A DNA stretch of 64,000 bases from Phycicoccus sonneratiae (GTDB lineage Bacteria > Actinomycetota > Actinomycetes > Actinomycetales > Dermatophilaceae): assembly GCF_016887965.1 (NCBI RefSeq), contig NZ_JAFDVD010000007.1:1-64000 (forward strand), written 5' to 3'. Shown one piece after another: positions 17,341-27,329 of the stretch. Both the position numbers and the translations under genes were made by a program. How positions within the stretch are numbered: position 1 is the stretch's first letter; every line of letters starts with the position of its first letter. The notes under the pieces were generated by a model. The model was not told where the DNA came from, did no database searches, and saw only the letters and a program-made list of their open reading frames with translations.

Positions 17341-18275
17341 GGACCGCCACGACCGCTGCCCCGCGCCCCGCGCTCCCGGTCTCCCAGCGCGAGAGGTTCT
17401 ACGCCGTCGTCGGTGAGCTGCTCGCCGACGACCCCCGGCTCGCCCTCGTACTCGCCGACATCGGTCTCGGGTACCTGCCGGAGCTGCCGGAGAGCGCGGC
17501 CCGGCGGGTCGTCAACGTCGGCATCCGCGAACAGCTCCTCGTCGGCGCGGCCGCCGGGTTGGCGATGGCCGGCCTGCGCCCGATCGCGCACAGCTTCCCG
17601 CCGTTCCTCGTCGAGCGACCCTTCGAGCAGCTCAAGCTCGACCTCTGCCACCAGGACGTCGGGGCCCTGCTCGTGTCGGCCGGCGGGTCCTACGGCTGGC
17701 CGGGTGGGGGCGAGACCCACTTCGGGATGCGCGACGTCAGCCTCCTCGACACCCTCGACGACGTCGTCGTCGACGTCCCCGGCCACGCGGACGAGGCCGA
17801 GGCCCTCCTCCGGCAGGGGGCCTCCGCGGACGACCGTCGGTACCTGCGCCTGGACGACCACGACAACGCGACCGCGCACGACGTCACCGACGGCAGGCTC
17901 GTGCCCGTGCGCACGACCGGGTCGGCGGCCACCGTGGTCGCGGTCGGACCGGTGCTCGACCGGGTGCTGCGCGCCACCGAGGGCCTCGACGTGTCCGTCG
18001 CGTACACCGCCCGGCCCCGGCCGTTCGACACCGAGGGCCTGCGCGCGGCGACGGCGCGGACCTCCGCCGCGCTCGTCGTCGTCGAGCCCTACCTCGCGGG
18101 GACCTCGGCGCACGTCCTCTCGCACGCCCTCCGGCACCGCCCGCACCGCCTCCTGAGCCTCGGGGTCGGCCGGGCCGCGACCCGCACCTACGGCTCGGTC
18201 GAGGACCACGACCGGCTGCACCGTCTCGACCCCGCGGGGCTGCGCGAGGACATCGCCGCGTTCCTCGCCGCCTGA
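17337..18275 (+). CDS. Transketolase C-terminal subunit
   Basis: 312 residues with the pyrimidine-binding domain (VVNVGIREQLLVGAAAGLA, where Glu activates the cofactor) and the C-terminal transketolase domain (ATVVAVGPVLDRVL, LVVVEPYLAGT). It starts at GTG inside the stop of the N-terminal subunit gene, so the halves are made in equal amounts and should assemble as an alpha2beta2 enzyme. Donor and acceptor sugars are unknown. A GC-rich stem-loop follows the stop. Confidence 0.87.
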   Translation: MRTATTAAPRPALPVSQRERFYAVVGELLADDPRLALVLADIGLGYLPELPESAARRVVNVGIREQLLVGAAAGLAMAGLRPIAHSFPPFLVERPFEQLKLDLCHQDVGALLVSAGGSYGWPGGGETHFGMRDVSLLDTLDDVVVDVPGHADEAEALLRQGASADDRRYLRLDDHDNATAHDVTDGRLVPVRTTGSAATVVAVGPVLDRVLRATEGLDVSVAYTARPRPFDTEGLRAATARTSAALVVVEPYLAGTSAHVLSHALRHRPHRLLSLGVGRAATRTYGSVEDHDRLHRLDPAGLREDIAAFLAA

Positions 18276-18277
18276 CC

Positions 18278-18306
18278 GCGGCCCCACCGATGAGTCGCGG
18301 GGCCGC
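18278..18306 (+). terminator. Stem-loop after the transketolase operon
   Basis: GCGGCCCC (18278-18285) and GGGGCCGC (18299-18306) are perfect 8-bp arms starting 3 bp past the stop at 18275. There is no U-run. Confidence 0.6.
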
Positions 18307-18347
18307 CACGGGTCGGTACAGGGACCACCGAGCAGAGGAGAGACGAC

Positions 18348-18923
18348 ATGACCGCGACGTACACCTTCGACGTGTTCAGCAGCCTCGACGGCTTCAGCGC
18401 CGCCGGGGGTGACTGGGGCGGCTACTGGGGCAGACAGGGCCCGGAGCTGCTCGCGCACCGCCTCGACCTGTACACGCCCGACCAGCGGATGGTCTTCGGC
18501 GCCAACACCTTCCGGCTCTTCACCGAGATGCTCGCCGGCTCCTCGGAGGGCGACGACGTGCGCGACGCCTGGGTGACGAGGATGACGCAGCTGCCCGCGA
18601 CGGTGGTCTCGACCACCCTGACCGGGCCGCTCGACTGGGCCGACGCCTCCCTCGTCGCGGGGGACGCCGTCGACGTCGTCGCCCGGCTCAAGGAGGACTC
18701 CGAGGTCCCGCTGCGCTCGCACGGCTGCCTGTCGATGAACCGCTCCCTCATGGCGGCCGGGCTCGTCGACGGCGTGCAGGTGACGGTCTTCCCGGTCGTC
18801 ACCGGCCGGACCGGCCTGGACCCGGTCTTCGCCGGTGCCGAGGACTTCGACCTCGAGCTCCTCGAGCGGCGAACCCTGGACCACGACATCCAGGAGCTGG
18901 TCTACCGGCCCACCCGCCACTGA
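18348..18923 (+). CDS. Dihydrofolate reductase family protein (RibD C-terminal-like)
   Basis: 191 residues, the size of the single-domain DHFR/RibD-C family. It opens with TYTFDVFSSLDGFSAAGGDWG, has an NAD(P)H-binding region around VFGANTFRLFTEM, and ends with the conserved VTVFPVVTG and L(E/D)LLERRTL pattern. These proteins reduce unknown pteridine- or flavin-like substrates and are common orphan genes in actinomycetes. GAGGAGAG lies 7 nt before the ATG, so this one is led by a normal ribosome binding site. It appears monocistronic. Confidence 0.8.
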   Translation: MTATYTFDVFSSLDGFSAAGGDWGGYWGRQGPELLAHRLDLYTPDQRMVFGANTFRLFTEMLAGSSEGDDVRDAWVTRMTQLPATVVSTTLTGPLDWADASLVAGDAVDVVARLKEDSEVPLRSHGCLSMNRSLMAAGLVDGVQVTVFPVVTGRTGLDPVFAGAEDFDLELLERRTLDHDIQELVYRPTRH

Positions 18924-19008
18924 CGAGGACGCGGCCCCTTCCCGGCGCCCACCCGGTGGGCCACGATGGTGGTCGGGCCGCGCCGTCGCGTCCCGGCGAG
19001 GAGGAGCC

Positions 19009-19416
19009 ATGGCCACCGGATCGGGGACCGCCGAGGACCCGTGGGTCCTGCGCACGCCACCCGGGTCGTCGGAGTACACGATGCACCGCGACGACACGGC
19101 CGACCCGCCGCTGCTCGTCTGCCAGGTGGGGTCCACCCGGCTCACCTACCTGGCGAGCGTCGTCGACGACCTCCACGCGATGCTGCGCGAGGCCGGCGAC
19201 TGGGTGCCGCTCGGTGCGGCCGACGAGCAGAAGACGCCCGCCGAGGGCAGCGTCGAGGCGTGGGCGCGCTCGGCCGACAACCCGGTCGGCGGCTGGTACG
19301 GGCAGCGCAAGGGTTACCGCGGCCGGGTCGGGATGTACCTGCCGCCGCTGCTCGAGGCCCTCGGCCTCGTCGAGCTCGAGCACAATGCGCGCAACAACCG
19401 CGTCCGAGCCCTGTGA
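19009..19416 (+). CDS. Conserved hypothetical protein (DUF6855-like)
   Basis: 135 residues, soluble, with no signal peptide. It has the segments EDPWVLRTPPGSSEYTMHRD, a predicted winged region LASVVDDLHAMLREAGDWVPLG and a C-terminal GYRGRVGMYLPPLLEALGLVELEHN. The last part looks like a small helical DNA- or protein-binding element. I believe it matches a family of small actinobacterial proteins but am not sure of the name. ATG is preceded by GAGGAGG 4-10 nt upstream. A long hairpin follows 28 bp after the stop. Confidence 0.6.
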   Translation: MATGSGTAEDPWVLRTPPGSSEYTMHRDDTADPPLLVCQVGSTRLTYLASVVDDLHAMLREAGDWVPLGAADEQKTPAEGSVEAWARSADNPVGGWYGQRKGYRGRVGMYLPPLLEALGLVELEHNARNNRVRAL

Positions 19417-19444
19417 GCCCCGTCCGCGCCCACTGATTGCGCAG

Positions 19445-19487
19445 AACCCACCTCGAGGGGCCGTGCGAGGGCCCCTCGAGGTGGGTT
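19445..19487. terminator. Bidirectional hairpin between convergent genes
   Basis: Perfect 18-bp arms, AACCCACCTCGAGGGGCC (19445-19462) and its complement (19470-19487), around a 7-nt loop. It lies between the 3' ends of the hypothetical gene (plus) and the serine protease gene (minus), and so can stop transcription from both sides. The unusually long, perfect stem could also be a dispersed repeat element. Confidence 0.7.
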
Positions 19488-19522
19488 CCGGGCAATGAGT
19501 CGGGCCGGAAGCGCCCGAGGCG

Positions 19523-21037
<1,515 letters not shown>

Positions 21038-21129
21038 GGGTGGTCCTCCTGTGCGGGCCGGTGGGCCCATCGGTGTGGGTCCCGCGATCATCACCCGGGC
21101 CGGGGCGGCCCGCATCCCGGGGCGGGGTG

Positions 21130-23613
21130 TCAGGCGAAGCGGGCGTGGCTGGCGAGCGCCTCGCGCAGCACGTGGTCCTCGTCGAGCAGCGCGCGCCGCA
21201 CCCCCGGCGACAGGTCGTCGCGGCCGAGCATCGCGGTCGAGGCCTCGAGCGAGGCCGGCTCGACGACGCCCTTGGGGTGCAGGGCCACGGCGACGCGGGA
21301 GAGGGCGTCCTCGCCCATCCGGGTGTCGAGGTGGGCGAGCAGGTCACCGACGCGTCCGACGTACGGCCGAACGAGGGCGGGGTCGGGCGCGGCCCAGAAC
21401 CCGCGGGCCAGCTCGAGCGCGGCGTAGTTCGACAGGTCCGGGTCGTCGTGCAGCCGGTCCCAGGCCCACTGCTTCGCCGCAGCGGTCGGCCGCACGGCCC
21501 GCACCCCGAGCGCGGCGAGCCGCCCCGCGAGGGAGCGGTCCGCGGCCTCCGCGGCCCCGAGCGCCGCGTCGTCGAGGGCGTCGAGCGCGGACAGCCGGCG
21601 CAGGACGAGCCATCGGAAGTCGTCGTCACCGCCCAGCGACGCGGGCAGGTCGTGGCCGGCGGCCCAGCGGTGCAGCCGGTCGAGGTCGGAGCCCGACCGC
21701 GCCCACACCCGGGCCGCGACGAGGGCGAGGGCGTCGGCCGCCGGTCCACCGTCCGACGCGGCGCGGTCGGCCAGCACGTCGGCGGCGGCGGCCACGCGCT
21801 CCAGCGCCTCCTCGCGCTCCTCGGCGCGCAGGAAGAGCGGGACGACCGAGCTCGTGACGACGAGCGAGACGCGGGAGAGCACCGACGCGTCGTCCTCGCG
21901 CGGCCACGCGGCCTCGACGACGTCGAGCACGAGCCGGGGGTCGACCTCGGCCCCCGCCATCCCGCCGAGCAGCGAGGTCCAGACGACGGCGCGCGCCATC
22001 GGGTCGGGGACGTCGGCGAGATTGCCGACGAGCGCCTCGGTGGTCCGCGGGTCGAGGGCGACCTCGGCCCAGGTGAGGTCCGCGGCGTTCGGCACGACGA
22101 GGGCGTCGGCCGGCAGGCCGTCGACACCCGGCACGTCGACCTGGTCGCCGTCGAGCACCACCCGGTGACGGAGCACCTCGTCGTCGCCGACGAAGGCCGC
22201 GACGTCGAGGGTGTGCGGGCGCGAGGCCGGCTGTGCCGCAGGCGTGCTGCGCGTGAGGACACCGTCGCTGTCGAGGGCCAGCCGGTCGGCACCCGCGGTG
22301 CGCAGCCAGGCCTGCGCCCAGCCGTCGAGGTCGCGGCCGGCCGCGCGCGACATGGCATCGAGGAACTCGGCGAGCTCGCCGTTGCCGAACGCGTGCGCGC
22401 CGAGGTGGTCGCGCACGCCGGCGACGAACGCGTCGTCGCCGATGTGCGCGATGAGCTGGCGCAGCACCGACGCGCCCTTGGCGTAGGAGATGCCGTCGAA
22501 GTTCTGGAGGGCCGAGAGGGCATCGGGCGCGGGCGACCCCGCGACCGGGTGGGTGCTCGGCGACCGCTCGGCGGCGTAGCCCCAGAGCTTGCGGACCATG
22601 CCGAACTCGACCCACGCCTCGGGGGCGCCGAGGACCTCGGCCGAGGTGCGGTAGGCCATGTACTCGGCGAAGGACTCGTTGAGCCAGAGATCGTCCCACC
22701 AGCGCATCGTCACGAGGTCGCCGAACCACATGTGCGCCATCTCGTGGGCGATCGTGTTGTCGCGCTCGAGCAGCTGGTCGGGGGTCGCCGCGCCGCGGAA
22801 GACGTAGGTGTCGCGGAAGGTCACGCAGCCGGGGTTCTCCATCGCGCCGGCGTTGAACTCGGGGACGAAGACCTGGTGGTACTCGCCGAAGGGGTAGCGG
22901 ATGCCGAAGAGGCGGTGGTAGCCGTCGAAGCACGCCCGGGTCGTCGCGAGCATCTGCTCGGCCTGCTCGCGCAACGGCGCCTCGAGCGAGCGCCGCGCGT
23001 GCACGCCGAGCGGGATGCCGTCGTGCTCGGCCGTGACCGACACCCACGGTCCGGCGCAGACGGTGACGAAGTACGTGGCGAGGGGCCGCGTGGTGGCGAG
23101 CCGCCAGCGCCCCGACGAGACCTGATGTGCCGCACCGTTGCCCACGACGCTCCAGTGCGCCGGCACGTCGACCGCCACCGTGTAGGGCGCCTTGAGGTCG
23201 GGCTGGTCGAAGCAGGCGAAGACCCGGGGTGCGGCGTCGAGGAAGAGGTGTCCGTAGACGTAGTCCTCGTCGTCGGCCGGGTCGGTGGAGCGGTGCAGGC
23301 CCTGCCCGTCGTGTCCGAAGGCCATCGTGGCCTCGACCTCGAGGACGTTGTCGGCCTCGAGGTCGGCGAGCGCCAGCCGTCCGTCGACGAGGTCGTCGGG
23401 GCCGAGCACGCGGCCGTTGAGGGTGGCGGCGTGCAGCGCGACCGGCCGGACGTCGGCGAACGACGAGGCGCCGGGCTCCCGGCAGGTGAACCGGATGCTC
23501 GTGCGGCTGCCGAAGTGCTCGGCGCCGCGGTCGAGGTCGAGGTCGACGTCCATCGCGGTGACGGTGAGCAGGGCGGCGCGGGCGACGGCCTCGTCGCGGG
23601 TGAGGGACGGCAT
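21130..23613 (-). CDS. pepN: Aminopeptidase N (M1 family)
   Basis: 827 residues, typical of actinobacterial PepN. The exopeptidase motif GAMEN lies in EFNAGAMENPGC, and the zinc site is HEMAHMWFGD with the third ligand Glu in WLNESFAEY. The C-terminal 400 residues form the ERAP1-like helical domain. It removes N-terminal amino acids from peptides in the cytosol; no signal peptide is present. The start MPSLTRDEAVARAALLTV is the conserved N-terminus of the family; a longer frame upstream is not supported. It shares its upstream region with the divergent ROK repressor gene. Confidence 0.93.
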   Translation of the reverse strand: MPSLTRDEAVARAALLTVTAMDVDLDLDRGAEHFGSRTSIRFTCREPGASSFADVRPVALHAATLNGRVLGPDDLVDGRLALADLEADNVLEVEATMAFGHDGQGLHRSTDPADDEDYVYGHLFLDAAPRVFACFDQPDLKAPYTVAVDVPAHWSVVGNGAAHQVSSGRWRLATTRPLATYFVTVCAGPWVSVTAEHDGIPLGVHARRSLEAPLREQAEQMLATTRACFDGYHRLFGIRYPFGEYHQVFVPEFNAGAMENPGCVTFRDTYVFRGAATPDQLLERDNTIAHEMAHMWFGDLVTMRWWDDLWLNESFAEYMAYRTSAEVLGAPEAWVEFGMVRKLWGYAAERSPSTHPVAGSPAPDALSALQNFDGISYAKGASVLRQLIAHIGDDAFVAGVRDHLGAHAFGNGELAEFLDAMSRAAGRDLDGWAQAWLRTAGADRLALDSDGVLTRSTPAAQPASRPHTLDVAAFVGDDEVLRHRVVLDGDQVDVPGVDGLPADALVVPNAADLTWAEVALDPRTTEALVGNLADVPDPMARAVVWTSLLGGMAGAEVDPRLVLDVVEAAWPREDDASVLSRVSLVVTSSVVPLFLRAEEREEALERVAAAADVLADRAASDGGPAADALALVAARVWARSGSDLDRLHRWAAGHDLPASLGGDDDFRWLVLRRLSALDALDDAALGAAEAADRSLAGRLAALGVRAVRPTAAAKQWAWDRLHDDPDLSNYAALELARGFWAAPDPALVRPYVGRVGDLLAHLDTRMGEDALSRVAVALHPKGVVEPASLEASTAMLGRDDLSPGVRRALLDEDHVLREALASHARFA

Positions 23614-23687
23614 GGGTCCACCCAACCAGACGCGGGGTCGGGGGCCGGCGAAGGTCACGAATCGGTCACGGCCCTTGCCGATCATTA

Positions 23688-23706
23688 GTTAGTACCCTTT
23701 ACTAAC
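23688..23706. promoter_or_regulatory. Operator of the ROK repressor
   Basis: GTTAGTA-CCCTT-TACTAAC is a perfect 7+5+7 inverted repeat in an AT-rich island, ending 5 bp before the ATG of the ROK regulator at 23712. The TTAGTTAG/CTAAC arms resemble sites bound by XylR/NagC-type ROK repressors. Its position over the likely promoter suggests autorepression and control of the amino-sugar operon that follows. It could also affect the divergent pepN, 75 bp away. Confidence 0.65.
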
Positions 23707-23711
23707 CAACC

Positions 23712-24848
23712 ATGAGCCCCACCCCCCGCCGCGTGAGCACCTCGACGGCCGTGCTCCCCGCGGACGGCCGGCGGCAGAACCTCTCCCTCGTCCTCCAGAC
23801 GCTGCGCCGCCTCGGCCCGACGTCCCGGGCCCAGCTGGCCCGCGAGGTCGGGGTCACGAAGGTGACGATGTCCGACCTCGTCGCCGAGCTCATCGGCGAG
23901 GGCCGGGTCCGCGACGTCGGCACCGCCGAGCAGGCCGGGCCGGGCAAGCCCGCCACCCTCGTCGACCTCGACCGCTCGGGGCTGCTCACCCTCGCCGTCG
24001 ATCTGTCCGTCCCCGCCCGGCTGCAGGCCGCGGTCGTCGACGTGACGGGCGCCGTGCTGCACCGCGAGGAGCGGGCCGCCGCCGTCGACGCCGACGAGGG
24101 GCGCGGCCTGGACCCCGCCGTCGTCGTCGAGCTCGTGCGCTCGGTGCTCGCCGTCGCCCCGCACCCCGTGCTCGGCATCGGGATCGGCACCCCCGGGCTC
24201 GTCGACCCCGAGGGCACCGTGCGCACCGCGCCGAACCTCGGCTGGACCGACGTCGCCCTGCGCGCGCTCGTCGCCGAGGCCACCGGCCTGCCGGTGCTCG
24301 TGACGAACGACTCCGACGCCGCCACCCAGGCCGAGCTGAGCGCCACGCCCGGGAGCCAAGACCTCGTCCTCGTGCAGGTCGGGCGCGGTGTCGGTTGTGG
24401 CGTCGTCAGCGGGGGCCGGCTCGTGCGGGGGGCCCACCACGCCGCGGGCGAGATCGGCCACGTCACCGTCGGCACCGACGGGGGCGAGACGTGCTCCTGC
24501 GGGCGCCGGGGGTGCCTCGAGACCTGGCTGTCGGTCCCCCGGCTACGGGCCGCCGCCGACGCCGGCGAGGACCCCGCGTCGACCGAGTCCGTCGTCGAGG
24601 TCGGCGGCCACCGCCTCGCCGTCGCGCTCGCCCCCCTCGTCGCCGCGCTCGACCTCTCCGAGGTCGTGCTCGCCGGCCCCGCCGCGCTCCTCGAGCCGGT
24701 CGTCCCCGTCGTCGCCCGCAGCCTCGCCGACCGGCTGCTGCCGAGCCTCGACACCCCCCTCACCGTCCGCCTCGCCACGTCCCCGGAGGACATCGTCCTG
24801 CGTGGCGCTGCGGCCCTGGTCCTCTGGGACCGCCTCGGGGTCGTCTGA
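23712..24848 (+). CDS. ROK family transcriptional regulator of the amino-sugar operon
   Basis: 378 residues. The N-terminal winged helix (residues about 20-75: SRAQLAREVGVTKVTMSDLV) is followed by a ROK sugar-binding domain with GIGIGTPGLVDPEG and the zinc motif CSCGRRGCLE. The ligand is probably N-acetylglucosamine, its 6-phosphate or a related amino sugar, inferred from the downstream genes. It starts 5 bp after its own putative operator and has no Shine-Dalgarno sequence. The binding-protein gene follows after 65 bp with its own strong ribosome site. Confidence 0.87.
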   Translation: MSPTPRRVSTSTAVLPADGRRQNLSLVLQTLRRLGPTSRAQLAREVGVTKVTMSDLVAELIGEGRVRDVGTAEQAGPGKPATLVDLDRSGLLTLAVDLSVPARLQAAVVDVTGAVLHREERAAAVDADEGRGLDPAVVVELVRSVLAVAPHPVLGIGIGTPGLVDPEGTVRTAPNLGWTDVALRALVAEATGLPVLVTNDSDAATQAELSATPGSQDLVLVQVGRGVGCGVVSGGRLVRGAHHAAGEIGHVTVGTDGGETCSCGRRGCLETWLSVPRLRAAADAGEDPASTESVVEVGGHRLAVALAPLVAALDLSEVVLAGPAALLEPVVPVVARSLADRLLPSLDTPLTVRLATSPEDIVLRGAAALVLWDRLGVV

Positions 24849-24913
24849 CCCCACCGCACCCGGGTGCACCCCAGGGGGCCCAACGCCCCGTGACCCATCG
24901 AAAGGAACCCGAG

Positions 24914-26266
24914 ATGAACCGGCGCCTTCCCCTCGTCCTCGTGACGAGTGCGGCCCTCGCCCTGACGGCCTGCTCGAGCGGCGGCGGGTCCGACGAACCG
25001 GCCGCGACGAACACGGCCGACAACGCCGGCAAGACGGTCACGCTGTGGCTGGCCGGCGGCGACACCCCCGACGAGCTGCGGACCTACCTCAAGGACACCT
25101 TCAAGGCCAGGACCGGCGCGACCCTCTCCATCGAGGAGCAGGCCTGGCCCGACCTCGTGACGAAGCTGACGACCGCCCTGCCGGACGCCGAGAACACCCC
25201 CGACGTCGTCGAGCTCGGCAACACCCAGAGCCCGACCTTCACGAACGTCGGCGCCTTCCTCGACGTCTCCGACATGTACGACGAGCTCGGCGGGTCCAAG
25301 CTGCTCAACTCGTTCGTCGAGGCGGGGTCGGTGGACGGCAAGAAGTACGCCCTCCCCTACTACTTCGGCTCGCGGTACATGTTCTACCGCAAGGACGTCT
25401 GGAAGAAGGCCGGCGTCGAGATGCCGACGACGCTCGACCAGTTCAACACCGACGTCGCGAAGATCGCCACGGACAACCCCGACCAGATCAAGAACTTCTC
25501 GGGTTTCTTCATCGGCGGCCAGGACTGGCGCAACGGCATCTCCTGGATCTTCGCCAACGGCGGTGACCTCGCCAAGCAGGAGAACGGCAAGTGGGTCTCG
25601 ACCCTCTCGGACGCCAACTCGCTCAAGGGTCTCGAGCAGATCCAGCAGATCCAGCGCCTCGCGAGCAAGGCCCCGGCCGACGCCAAGGACCAGTCGCCGT
25701 GGCTGTACATCAACGACTCCGACACCGTCCTCGACGCCGACGGCAAGCCGGCCGGGACGACCTCGCTCGCGGCCGCGACGATCATGGCGCCGGGCTGGGC
25801 GCACGGGTCGATCGGTGACCTCACGAAGCAGGACGGCAAGGACGTGCGCGTGTGGAACGACGACACCTTCGGTGTCTTCGCCCTCCCGGGCAACGACGGC
25901 AAGCCGGCCCCGGTCTTCGCCGGCGGCTCGAACATCGCGATCTCGGCGAAGAGCAAGAACCCGGCGCTGGCCAAGGAGCTGATGAAGATCGTCTTCTCCG
26001 CGGACTACCAGCAGAAGCTCGGCGCGGCGGGCCTCGGCCCGGCCAACTCCGACTACGTGTCCTCGCTCGGCGACGACCAGTTCGCCAAGGCCCTCGTCGA
26101 GTCGGCCTCGAACTCCAAGCTGACCCCGGCCGCCCCGGGCTGGGCCGCCGTCGAGTCGGCCCAGGTGCTCGAGGAGTTCTTCGGCAAGATCCGCACGACC
26201 GACGACCTCGCCGGCCTCGCGAAGCAGTACGACGACAAGATCACCCCGATGCTCAACCTGTCCTGA
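24914..26266 (+). CDS. Sugar ABC transporter substrate-binding lipoprotein
   Basis: 450 residues. A lipoprotein signal has the lipobox LTAC, with acylated Cys at about residue 20. A family 1 extracellular binding domain follows, with VTLWLAGGDTPDELRTYL, ALPYYFGSRYMFYRKDVWKK and AGGSNIAISAKSKNPALAKE. Tryptophans in the pocket region (WKKAG, QDWRNGISW, WAHGS) are those that stack on sugars in this family. GAAAGGA is 8 nt upstream of the ATG. From its neighbours the ligand is probably a GlcNAc oligosaccharide, chitobiose or muropeptide sugar. A strong hairpin follows the gene. Confidence 0.88.
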   Translation: MNRRLPLVLVTSAALALTACSSGGGSDEPAATNTADNAGKTVTLWLAGGDTPDELRTYLKDTFKARTGATLSIEEQAWPDLVTKLTTALPDAENTPDVVELGNTQSPTFTNVGAFLDVSDMYDELGGSKLLNSFVEAGSVDGKKYALPYYFGSRYMFYRKDVWKKAGVEMPTTLDQFNTDVAKIATDNPDQIKNFSGFFIGGQDWRNGISWIFANGGDLAKQENGKWVSTLSDANSLKGLEQIQQIQRLASKAPADAKDQSPWLYINDSDTVLDADGKPAGTTSLAAATIMAPGWAHGSIGDLTKQDGKDVRVWNDDTFGVFALPGNDGKPAPVFAGGSNIAISAKSKNPALAKELMKIVFSADYQQKLGAAGLGPANSDYVSSLGDDQFAKALVESASNSKLTPAAPGWAAVESAQVLEEFFGKIRTTDDLAGLAKQYDDKITPMLNLS

Positions 26267-26282
26267 GCCCGGTGATGCCCCG

Positions 26283-26319
26283 CCCCGGCGCCGAGCCACC
26301 CCTGGGCTCGGCGTCGGGG
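26283..26319 (+). terminator. Intra-operon stem-loop (partial terminator or RNA stabiliser)
   Basis: Arms of 15 bp, CCCCGGCGCCGAGCC (26283-26297) and GGCTCGGCGTCGGGG (26305-26319), pair with one G-U wobble around a 7-nt loop. They lie between the binding-protein gene and the first permease. In ABC operons such hairpins lower read-through and protect the upstream message, so the binding protein is made in excess of the permeases. That role is inferred here. Confidence 0.65.
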
Positions 26320-26339
26320 CCCCTCCCGAAGGACCTCCC

Positions 26340-27329
26340 ATGACCTCGCGGACGACCACCCCACCGTCACCGGCCGCCGCCGCCGTGCCGCCGGTGCCCG
26401 CACCGCCCACCGCAGCCCCCCGCCGCCGGCCCGGCCGCGCAGGGCGCACCGGGGGCCGGCTCCCGCTCCTCCTCGTCCTCCCGACCCTCGTCCTCCTCGT
26501 CGCCGCGCTCGGGTACCCGGTCGGCTGGCAGCTCGTGACGAGCCTGCGGAAGTTCGGTCTCCAGCAGCAGTTCGGCGCCCCTCCGGAGTGGGTCGGCCTC
26601 GACAACTACGTCCGGCTCGTCACCGACCCCACCCTCTGGGCGGTCGTCGTCCGGTCGGTCGTCTTCTGCCTCGTCACCGCCTTCGTCACCGTGGCGGTCG
26701 GGGGCGCGGTGGCGGTCCTCATGAACTCGGTCGGCCGCTGGGCGCGCCTCGTCCTCCAGGTCTCGCTGCTCCTCGCGTGGGCGATGCCGGTCGTCGCGGC
26801 GATGACGGTCTGGATCTGGATCGTCGACTGGCGGCGCGGCCTGCTCAACTGGCTCCTCGTGCACGTCGGCGTCGAGGGTGCCGCGGGGCACAACTGGCTC
26901 GCCCAGCCGCTGTCGTTCTTCGTCGTCGCGTCGGTCGTCGTCGTGTGGATGAGCGTGCCGTTCGTCGCCCTGAGCATCTACGCCGGGCTCACCCAGGTGG
27001 GCCAGGAGGTCGTCGAGGCCTCGATGCTCGACGGCGCGGGCGGCTGGCAGCGGCTGCGCTACATCTACGCGCCGCTCGTCGCCCCGGTGCTCTCCATCGT
27101 CCTTCTCCTGCAGGTGATCTGGGACCTGCGCGTCTTCACGCAGATCAAGCTCCTCCAGGACGCGGGGTCGGTGGCCAACGAGACGAACCTGCTCGGCACG
27201 TACGTCTACCAGCTGGGCACGGGCAAGGGCGACTTCGGCACCGCGAGCGCCGTCAGCGTCCTCATGCTCCTCCTCACCGTCGCGCTCAGCTGGCGCTACG
27301 TCCGCTCGCTCATGGCCCAGGAGAACTGA
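26340..27329 (+). CDS. Sugar ABC transporter permease (MalF type)
   Basis: 329 residues. A Pro/Ala-rich cytoplasmic leader of about 40 residues is followed by six membrane helices. The EAA loop that contacts the ATPase is EASMLDGAGGWQRLRYIYAP. It overlaps the second permease gene by one base (TGATG). No ATPase gene is in the operon, so a shared MsiK-type ATPase encoded elsewhere is likely, as is usual for actinobacterial sugar importers. Confidence 0.9.
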   Translation: MTSRTTTPPSPAAAAVPPVPAPPTAAPRRRPGRAGRTGGRLPLLLVLPTLVLLVAALGYPVGWQLVTSLRKFGLQQQFGAPPEWVGLDNYVRLVTDPTLWAVVVRSVVFCLVTAFVTVAVGGAVAVLMNSVGRWARLVLQVSLLLAWAMPVVAAMTVWIWIVDWRRGLLNWLLVHVGVEGAAGHNWLAQPLSFFVVASVVVVWMSVPFVALSIYAGLTQVGQEVVEASMLDGAGGWQRLRYIYAPLVAPVLSIVLLLQVIWDLRVFTQIKLLQDAGSVANETNLLGTYVYQLGTGKGDFGTASAVSVLMLLLTVALSWRYVRSLMAQEN

